A stretch of 64,000 bases of DNA. It comes from Powellomyces hirtus. Its lineage: Eukaryota > Chytridiomycota > Chytridiomycetes > Spizellomycetales > Powellomycetaceae. Shown here piece after piece: positions 55,501-64,000 of this stretch. Positions within the stretch are counted from its first letter, which is position 1. Each line of letters begins with the position of its first letter. Position numbers and translations under genes: made by a program. The stretch covers positions 372,001 through 436,000 of the forward strand of contig JAHLKG010000010.1 of the NCBI GenBank assembly GCA_025526995.1, in the 5' to 3' direction. The notes below the pieces were generated by a model, which saw only the letters and a program-made list of their open reading frames with translations, had not been told where the DNA came from and did no database searches.

Positions 55501-56612
55501 AGAGCGGAATCTCGATTCGTGCACAAGGTCTCACAATTTGCGTAGATAGTTTGAGTTTCCCAGCTTCTGACGCAATTTCTCAATTTGGCAGGTGGTGAGA
55601 AATTTGTTTACGCTGTATGGCTCAACGGCGCCTACCTCGGGTATTCGTGGGCCTCTGACATAGACCACGGCTGGAAATTCCCCACCGACACGGTGGCAGA
55701 GTCGAACATCACCATCATCTGCGACCATATGGTATGTGCTGTGCTGGACTCCTCTACAATAATCTTCCTCTCAGGCCACTCATAGTTTCTTACAACATCT
55801 TCACTTTCTTATCGGACAGGGTCTTGATCAAGCAGGAGGAGGCCCCAGCAACGAATTCAAGAACTACCGCGGCCTGCATTCGGCATCATTGAAAGGAAGT
55901 TCAGCAAAGGTCATTTGGAAGATCCAAGGCAACGCCGGCGGTGAGGATTTGCTTGACAAAGTCCGCGGTCCGTATAATGTTGGCGGTCTCTACGGCGAAC
56001 GTAAAGGCTGGCACCTCCCTGGTTTTCCTTCCGCCGGCTGGAAGGATGTCTCATTGCCTCACAAGTAAGGACATGTAGCCACAGAATCTGCATCACGACG
56101 GGCCCTGAGCGACCAACTTGAACTCTATACGTCTTCTCTCATTCACAGATTTGATCAGCCTGGAGTCTCATGGTACCGCACCAAATTTGCCGTGCCGCTA
56201 CCGCAAAAGGTGTACGCACCTATCTCGCTTCGTTTCACGCAGGAGATCAATGCGTCACCTTCCATGCGTGCTCAGATTTACATCAACGGATGGCAATTTG
56301 GTATGTACAAAGCTCAACCGATCCGTGGACCTGTAAAGCGATATCAACCTCGGGCTTTCTCGATCTCTCCAAGGTCGCTACGTATCCGCACTCGGTCCGC
56401 AAACGGAGTATCCTCTCCCGGCGGGAATCCTGAGGTCCGGCGGCCAAAACACGCTTGCCATCGTAGTATGGGGTCTCGAGAACTCTGGAAACGAACTCGG
56501 AAATGTGGAACTGATAATCGGCGGCGTGCCAGTCGTTACCTCGCTCACCGTCGCTGATGTGCCTGGAAGTAATTGGTCCACCGAGGTTTACGACCCAGCC
56601 CCATCTGCATAG
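52587..56612 (+). CDS. Secreted beta-galactosidase, GH35 (LacA type)
   Basis: Hydrolyses terminal beta-galactosides, probably outside the cell. The start [20 protein letters not shown] is a clear signal peptide, cut near [10 protein letters not shown]. The TIM barrel includes [35 protein letters not shown] and [20 protein letters not shown]. The acid/base Glu lies in QIENEYSG and the nucleophile Glu in [35 protein letters not shown] and YDYGAAISE follow across small exons. Then come the all-beta C-terminal domains, ending with [16 protein letters not shown] and VYDPAPSA. The domain order and about 1,000 residues match Aspergillus LacA-type enzymes. Many short introns, most of them 50-80 bases. 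N-glycosylation sites (NATT, NKT) are frequent, in keeping with secretion. Confidence 0.95.
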
Positions 56613-56908
56613 GCTGTGCGGTTTTCTTTAGAATAGCGGAGATGTAGTAGAGCGTGCGCACATGCCGTATATCATGCCGTAGAACTCTTTCATCTCTGGC
56701 GTACCCTGCGTTTTCTCGAAATATAAACTTGCTTTTGACAGCGTCTTTACTTCAAAGTGAATGCCGTTACATATATACAGGAATGCCCAAATAACTTATT
56801 CACGCGTTGGTTTTCCCTCGATAATTCATTTTCTACCTTAAATGCAATGAAAACCCCGTTCCCCAGATAACCTAATGACGCGTTGGTTTTGCCTCGTTAT
56901 TTCTCTTT
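56613..56908. other. Intergenic, convergent 3' ends
   Basis: 296 bases between the GH35 and THO2 stop codons. A near-duplicate word (aaataacttattcacgcgttgg at 56789 and gataacctaatgacgcgttgg at 56866, each followed by ttttccctcg or ttttgcctcg) recurs once. Confidence 0.55.
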
Positions 56909-59900
56909 CTACCGGCCGGAGCTGCGACGTCTCCTGCTGTCGCGGTCGTCGCGATCGCGGTGTTCACGATCGCGGGGACTTTCTCGGATGCGTTTGTTGG
57001 TCCCAGGGCCGCCACCTGTGGTCGCCCCCAATGCGGCATTGCCCGGTCGATATGAGTCAATGCCTCCTGGAGTAGGAAGATCTGAAAGGACCGATCAGAA
57101 AAGGTGGAAAGAGGGGATGAAATTGCGCGTGCGGTGACTATACCATCTTCAGCATGACGTTTCCGGCTGCTGCCGTTCCCTGACGATGGTACAACGCTAG
57201 AGTCATCAGCGATGACTAGAAATCCATATCCGCAAAGGTGGACGTGTGAGACATAGTCATCGGAAATATCACAAATCCTGCCGGCCAGTTCACATACTTT
57301 CGTCACCGCGCCGGCTGCGCTTGCTCTCCCGATCCTCCCTGTCACCACGGTCGCGCTTACGGTCCTTCCTGTCGTCTGGAGCCGATGCATCATCCTGCAG
57401 AAGGGCAAGCACAGTCAAATGGCAGGTTCCCAAACTGAAAAGATTGATTTTCTTACCCTGTCCTTGCGTTTCCTATCACGATCCTTTTTGTCCTTGCCGC
57501 GGTCCTTGTCACGATCTCGACCACTGCCGCGCTTTTCATCCTTCCGAGAGTCCTTCTCGCGTTCTCTGATGACAACTTCACCGGACGCTCCGGCCATCAA
57601 CGAAGACGGCGCTGGTGTAGAATCTTTGTGTGAATGGCGACCATTGGAAGATGGTTCGACTTTGCTTGTTGGGGCTCCCGCTGGCGGACTTGCATTTTCA
57701 ACATCGCTGTGCGGTCGCGATCGTGGTTCGTTGCTGCTGATCTTATTGTCGCCGTTCCGACGCTCGCGGTCACGGTCACTTTTTGGAGGTAGATCTTTCT
57801 CTTTCACGACAATTTGAGGGGTAGGGATTTTGGGAAGAGGTGTGGCGGGACCTTCCCGTCGGTGATGAGCCCCACTCGTGTTGTTGCCGCCATGGCTTTG
57901 TGATGGTTTTGTGGGTGACGATGCGGCAGCTGGTATAGTAGGAGCACTCCCTGAGGTGCCTCCATATTCCTTGACTTTAACAGTGGCGGAGCTAGTTGAT
58001 TCTCGTGATCGGCGTGTTTCACGTGCTGGCTCGCGCTCTTCCGGAGCGGATCTGGGCTCCAGTTGAACACGTCTAATCTCGCCAATCTCGCCGCGCTCTC
58101 GTCCCTCGTCTTCCTTCAATTTTGGGGCGGAGGCGGCGTCCTTCTTGTCCGCTTCCGGTTTCACCTCTGCTTTCACGATCTCTTTCTCACGTTTTACGCT
58201 ATTCTCGGCCCTTGTGAGCGCAGCCGTGGAGGCGGGCGGGGGAGCAGCGCCCTGAACTCCGCTACCCTTTCCTTTTGGAAGATCATCGATCCACGTCTTC
58301 GCCTTGGCACCTAATCTGGCCGCGACGCTTCTCGCCAACTGCTTCAGATCCTCCCTTGTCTCTATTTCCAGCATTTCCTTGACAGCGTTGTCAATTAGGT
58401 AGCCAACCTGTTTGGTGGCAGGGAAGTAGTTGTTGACCCGATCGAGCACAAAGATTGCGTTCCGGATTTGCATGTATTCAGTGCTCGAAATACACGCCGT
58501 GATTGCTTTGCTCAGCTTGAGGTGCCATTTTCGATGAACCTGCCGGAATTCGTCGAAGTTGATGAAATCAGCATTGCCCAACACTATCTTTGCTCCTGGC
58601 AGTCCGGTGGGCCACCTCTTCAAAAATCCAGGGAGATCGGTACCGACCGCTTCTTTCTTATACAATTCCGAGTTTCGATTCCACGCGGAGAGAGTACCAA
58701 AAATAACCGCCAAGAACAAGCCGAAGTTTTTTGCTTCGTCTTCCGTTGCTGAGAAAATCGTGGCATGGAGGACGTCCCTCGAAAATATCTTGTCGTAAAG
58801 CGTCACCGTTGGGATGAATGGTGTTCCGAGTCTGTGCATCATCATGATAAACTTTGCACAGAATACAGCATCGACAGGAGACTGGGTGCATCGAGGCTGC
58901 AAGCAGTATTGGATCATCATCTGTATCGTTTCGTTCCTTCCCACGCTCGTCTCAAACCAGTGGGTGCTTTCGGCAGTCATGCGCTCCATGACCTTGGCGT
59001 GATGATCTTCATGCGCTCTCCATTCTCCTTCAAGGGACTTGATAACCTGATTGGCTCTGTCGACGTCCTTTCGTTTCTTTCGAACGTCCTCAGTGACGCC
59101 AAAGTCCTGTATGAGCTTAGCAATCTCGCGTTCCAAGTCCCGAACAATCTTCTTCTGATGGGTAATTTCCCCGCTGTACCGTTCCTTTGGCAGAAAGATG
59201 TCGTGGAGCGTGAGCTGCCAAAATGTCACATAGAACATTGGACTGATGCCGCGCCAAGCGCTGGGTGGTAGGATGGGGATCACAGAGTCAATTGTCGAGT
59301 ACAGTCCAGTCTGCCAGACAGGGTTGGATTTGAACTCCATAACCGATGGTCCAGACTTCCCATCAATTGACACGGATTTGGTGGCGGCATTTGGGGTATC
59401 TTTTGGAGGGGCAACTTGCATCTCGTCCGTTTGGAGTTCATTGTTCTTCAACGCATTGCAATTGATCGGCTCCGTCACATCCATGTAATCAGCAGTCTTT
59501 GAGATATCGCCATTGACCAGCCCCGTTACGTCCATGGCAACCGCATTTTCTAACCGGGCCAAATGATTCTGATGCTAAACCCCAACTCACATTGAGAATC
59601 ACATACAACAAACCATTGCGCGCAAAGCTTAATACCTTTACGTAAGTTGCCAGCTTCGGACGTGCAATTGAGAATGCTTGTTCGGGGTCCAAACCGTAGA
59701 GGTTGATGAGCTCCCCAACCTCCGGCATTGCTGCAGAGTATGACTCGGACGGAGCAGTCACTGCTAGGAAATCCAAAAACTGTGCTAATGTTCTTTGGCA
59801 CTGCGTGTGCGAAACCAGGGTAAGCCGAATGCCGTCGGTGAGGATCAATTGCCAGTTCCACAGGCACTTACATAGTCATTCAACCACGATAAGATCTTCA

Positions 59901-62900
59901 GATCCAGATTGTCGTCTTCAGAGCCCATGCCGATATATGGGACCTCCTGCTTTCTTTGACTGATCAATATCGCGAGCTTTTTCGCAAAGCCCGTGTCGAT
60001 CAGTGCTTTCATTAAGCGATTTCCGGATTTCCTAGTAGTTCTCATTGGTTCCCAAAAGAACGACTCCCGTTTCAAGGTCTCGGATCCCGCAATCGCTTCC
60101 AACTGCGCCTCTGTCACATCATCCATTATCTTCACACCAGACATGGTACCAATGACTTCTTGGAGAATGTGAAGATCGTGCAGGTTTCCACTGCAGAGCT
60201 GATTGGTCAAGTAGCGAAGCAATGGTTCCAGGTCCATTGGATGCTTTTTGAATGCTTGACCAGTGAAAGAACCCAAAGACTTGAGCCAATCTGAAATGTT
60301 CAAACCGTTTCGCTGAACTTTGGATTTGGCGACCGCCAGTGCATCGATCAGACAGTAAGGAAGAATGTCAAACTCGAGCTCGGTCAAGTATCGCGTGGCG
60401 TCGACCACGTATGGAATCATGTTGTCGTATGCTTCGAGTCTCGTGATGATGTACGAAAACGCGATGACTGGGTTGGAGTGAAGAACCTTGCCGATTTGGC
60501 GCCCCGATTGCTTCGCAGATTCCTTGTTCAGACGTCTGACATAGCAGCACAGTGTCAGCGCACGATCCAATGATTGTAGCAACTCGGCAGACTTACGATA
60601 AGATGTATCGACAATCTCGCTCGCATCCGGCTCTGGCAAGCTGCATCTCTGCATTATCTCCATATAATCTGTTTTTCCACTCGCCGTACAATGCGAATCG
60701 CTTTTCGTACGGAAATTGCTTGATGATTGTCCACAATCCTTGACTGTTCGCCGGATTGGGATCGGAGCACGAAATCGCCGGCAGGAGATAATTTACAACG
60801 ACATTCAACCATCCATTTACGGTGCTCTCGTACTTCACGTTCTCAAACGGGTCTCCCGACCCTGGGTGAGGGACACTTCCCAAGTCTGACGCGTTTTGCA
60901 ATCGCTTCTTACACTAACGATGATGGTAAGTTTATGCAACGCACGAAGAAATGTGAATCCCGCTCACCTCGCTGACGTGGAGGGCTCCGATACGGATCAA
61001 CTGCGCGACCAGAAGGGGATCGCGGTGCAGATGACAACCAACGTGGACAAGGTACATCCGGATCCTCTGAACTAGCTCCCCAACCGTTCTGACCGTGGGC
61101 TTGTCAGCTTTCCAGTCACTATAGAAAAACTTATATCTGGGCGCATTGTCTTTTCGTCCCATGTTGACTCGCTCGAAAACAGGTGCTAGCTTCACGTTTA
61201 TTGTATTGGCGCCAGGTCGGTAATCTTCCGGGCTAGGCTTTGGCAGACGCGTTGCCCGGGCCAAAGGCTTCAAATCCCATTCGTCAATGAGAAGGCGAAG
61301 GTATCTGCAGATGTTGTCTGCTATCTCCGGATGTAGATGAACAAGATTGGGCAGCCTTTCCAGAATCTGGAAACCATGTTTGAAATCGCCGATCGCGATC
61401 AATGCGGCCGCGATTTCGGCTTTTTGATTCACATCGCACTGCAGCTGTGAAGATTGTCAACCTTTTATTCTCAATGCTACAAAGCCGTCGAATGGACCAC
61501 CGTACCTCAGGTTCGACCTCAATTACCGTGGCAGCGCCACCAGCGGCAGCTGTAGATTCTTTACCGTCATCCGCCAGAGACCCTGTCAGCTACAAGTGAC
61601 GCAAGTGGTTTATGTTGAGCACATGAGGGGTTTCCCGATGTTGAGCATCTTTACCTCTAGACCCTTGAATCTCCCAGCAGTTCTCTCTTTTTTCCGATAC
61701 TGTTTGCAAAGTTCCTCATACAGTGTAGTGACGCCTTCATCTGGAGTGCTCAGATGAGGATATAGATCACCCAAAGCGACCAGGCCGTGCTTAATCGTCA
61801 CTGCTGCCACAAAGATCAGAGCGTCTGGGATGCTCTTTGTGTGTGTTGGTCCTCGATACCAGTCAAATTTGAAGCCCAGGATCTGCCCGCAGACCGAACG
61901 TGGCTCATTTGGTGTGGTTTCTTTTGCGCGCCAAGGGCTCATCTCAAGCAGGCGAACGAAAAAATCCCAGTGATCCGCAATGTTGGCAGTGAATGAGTCT
62001 AGTATCAGATCCAGCACTCGGTTAGGATCGAGGTCAAAATATCCAATGAGACTTTGGATATTCTCCATCACAATATGTGCACGCTCTTCCACCGCTTCTG
62101 CTCGGCGTTGAGCGGCCTCCTCCTTTGTCAATCTTGGGCCTCCACTACTCGGTTCGTGACAATCAAACAGCGGGGGAAGGTTCCGGAAAACCTCTGTTAT
62201 GAGCTTCGAAAATCCCTCTGGTTCTTCTCGTAGTAGATTGTACTTTGTTTGTACGTAGAGCATCGAAGTTCGCATTCGCACTTCCTTCTTCGCGGCTCCT
62301 CTGGTATCGTTGATCAGCCCTATGGCATTCTGAAATTCGAGTTCCAAGCGCTCCCTCATCATGACTTCGGGTATAAAGTGTTTTGACTAAATGTTGGGAG
62401 TTTTGGGTCAGGGCGTGTTCAACTGCACGAAAAGGGCAGCCTCCGCTGCATGGCAGCCTTGTGATGATTCAATGCGCCTCTGGCCACTCAACCGTTCGCA
62501 TATGTACTAACCATAAGATCTTTAGCAAGCGCAACCAATTTTGCACGCTCCGGAAGCACGCCTTCTCCCAAAGAAGGGTCTGTCTGCTGATCCAGGACCC
62601 ATAGTGCGTCCACCAGTGTGGAAGGAATTGTAAGAGCATCTCCCGGTCCGTTCGGCCCAACATAGCCCGACGCATTCTCCTGCTCCTGCGAACCCGTCTT
62701 CTTCGCAGTGTCCTTGTACAGGTTGGCGAAGAACGTGCCGATAGTCGTTATGGCCATCAGGCCTCGTAGACCTGCAAAAAACAGCTCCAGGACCAGGGAC
62801 CTGAAAGCAACCATTGATGTGTCGGATCCATCTGCTGAGTTTGTGAGGAAGGTACGCGCAGTCTGAAGGCTGGTGGGCGCAATCACTGCATGAGTGTCGA

Positions 62901-63062
62901 TTCGGGATCCTGACTGGAGATTCGAAGGAGATAGACTTACATCTGCGAGCTGCCAGAGGTATCCCATGCCGCTATAATTCTCTTTGTGATAAATTCCTGC
63001 TCTTGCGAAGGGATTGAGCCCTGAGCGTTGATGTTCTGTGAGATTTCCATCGTTTGGGTCAT
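56909..63062 (-). CDS. THO2: THO complex subunit 2
   Basis: Largest scaffold subunit of THO/TREX, which couples transcription to mRNA export. The start at 63062 (MTQTMEISQNINAQGSIPSQ) splices to LQTARTFLTNSADGSDTSMV. The N-terminal helices include TLVDALWVLDQQTD and ERAKLVALAKDLM. Conserved stretches follow: NRVLDLILDSFTANIADHWD, LLEMSPWRAKETTP, FKFDWYRG, FYVTFWQLTLHDIFLPKERY, HWFETSVGRNETIQMMIQYC, FINFDEFRQVHRKWHLKLSK and MQIRNAIFVLDRVNNYFPAT. The last 350 residues are a disordered Arg/Asp/Glu/Lys tail split over four exons, ending DREHRDRDDRDSRRRRSSGR at 56909. Acidic-basic tails of this kind bind nucleic acid in Tho2. About 1,750 residues. Confidence 0.94.
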
Positions 63063-63832
63063 GGGTTAATTTTTGATTGGGAAGTGAGCTTTGGGAAGAC
63101 GGAGCCTTGTTTATGCTGCTGCGCACGATCCCACGTCGGGGCGTCGGCCGAGCCGCGCGGCACAGCCACGCAACGTGACATCAGCAACTCACTCGTCAAT
63201 TGCGATGAATAGTTCGTCTACTTTCTTCTCTCTCACAAAGGCAAGCAAGAAGAGGGCAAAGCAAGAGAACAGCAAAATAGATACGCATGGAGATACGTTC
63301 TATTGCCCAGTTCAAGGTTTAGACGCTCGCATACGAGCATCAGAGTGTTATGTGTTCATTGCCTCGTTACGCCGTGCTGTGAGACGCATATTGCCTGCAA
63401 TAAGTGGCAGGAGGTTTTCCGCATGATCTGTGGTCTCTTGAGAGAAAATATCGCAGAATTGGAGTCTGGGGTTTCCAGTCCTCTCTGTGTTTGGCATGAA
63501 CGTGTGTGTGCTTTGGAGCCCCGTGTTGCCCGTCGCGCGTGTTCGCGCCCAGCCAGCAGGGACTGCAACTTTTTGTGTGTTTGATGGCAATACCACTTTG
63601 TCGGTAGATCACGGCAAATACCCATACTCCCTCTCTCTCATCGGAGTAGCAAATTGCTGTGATAGAACTGTGGTGGTCACTCGTCAGCAAGCTCTCGACT
63701 ATTACCATCGAGAAGCCGGATCTCTTTTTTTGTGCTCCTCAGGCACTTCCGGTCACTGATCTCCCCGCAGTGCCACATCAGTAGTGTTGACTGGGCTGCT
63801 GGAGGTTGGCCCTTGCTCCTCGGGTCCAGATA
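63063..63832. other. Divergent intergenic region, 770 bases
   Basis: Shared upstream region of THO2 (minus) and the kinesin gene (plus). Short open frames on both strands do not look like protein. No repeat or CACGTG seen. Confidence 0.5.
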
Positions 63833-64000
63833 ATGGCTTCTACGTCAGTGAAGGTCGCCCTCCGGGTTCGGCCGTTGAGTCCAAAGGAGGTCCTTGCTAG
63901 CGCGCAGGAATGTGTTGGGTTTCTAGGTCCTGGAATCCCTCAGGTCTCCATAGCGCCGACAAACAGCACAAGTGTGGCTGAATCCTTGGGGCTGTCAGGA
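63833..64000 (+). CDS. Kinesin motor protein, 5' part only
   Basis: From the ATG at 63833 the frame reads MASTSVKVALRVRPLSPKEV, then LASAQECVGFLGPGIPQVSI and runs off the window. VKVALRVRPL is the first beta strand of every kinesin motor domain. The E-C-V-x-F-x-x-G-x-P-Q-V continuation resembles the kinesin-4 group (KIF4/KIF21) and KIF7/27. No intron is needed in the visible 56 codons. Only a small part of the motor domain is seen, so the subfamily is uncertain. Confidence 0.85.
   Translation, partial: MASTSVKVALRVRPLSPKEVLASAQECVGFLGPGIPQVSIAPTNSTSVAESLGLSG

Overview
This window is nuclear DNA from a fungus with a compact, intron-rich genome. Nearly every gene is cut by introns of about 45-110 bases with GT...AG ends, and the genes lie on both strands with short spacers. 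A RIB43A axonemal protein at 14.8-16.5 kb points to a flagellum, so a zoosporic (chytrid-like) fungus is the best guess. Sho1, a LacA-type GH35 beta-galactosidase, a Set2 with SRI domain and a TOR with an intact FRB domain fit a fungal opisthokont. The exact lineage cannot be read from the sequence alone. There are no rRNA genes, no convincing tRNAs, no CRISPR arrays and no recognisable transposons. Coordinates given for coding genes are start codon to stop codon with introns included.

Layout. 0-7 kb: the edge of an unknown gene on the minus strand, eIF3j, an unknown His/Pro-rich protein, a small HMG/YABBY-like chromatin protein, a NADAR-domain protein and ribosomal protein eS21. 7-20 kb: SET2, a poorly resolved stretch, the osmosensor SHO1, a GFA/CENP-V-type zinc protein, RIB43A, mitochondrial citrate synthase and the 25-residue ribosomal protein eL41. 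20-32 kb: a helical-repeat-like unknown, ribosomal protein eL28, importin beta (KAP95) and an RBM26/27 (Rmn1)-type CCCH-RRM protein. 32-41 kb: one 9.1-kb gene for TOR kinase. 41-52 kb: an F-box-like protein, a PhnP-like metallo-beta-lactamase-fold protein, haspin kinase, a mitochondrial hydroxyacyl-thioester dehydratase, a GPCR-like seven-helix membrane protein and a small unknown gene. 52-64 kb: a secreted GH35 beta-galactosidase, THO2 of the THO/TREX complex, and the first codons of a kinesin at the right edge.

No gene cluster with one shared pathway is evident; this is a housekeeping-rich chromosomal stretch. Themes that recur are translation (eIF3j, eS21, eL28, eL41), growth signalling (TOR), chromatin and mRNA metabolism (SET2, haspin, HMG-like, THO2, RBM26-like), mitochondrial metabolism (citrate synthase, HTD2) and flagellar or sensory biology (RIB43A, 7TM protein, Sho1). 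The palindrome CACGTG recurs in intergenic DNA, including upstream of all three ribosomal protein genes. The less expected items are the 7TM protein, several short genes visible only after splicing by eye, and a decayed-looking or heavily spliced region at 10.7-11.9 kb.
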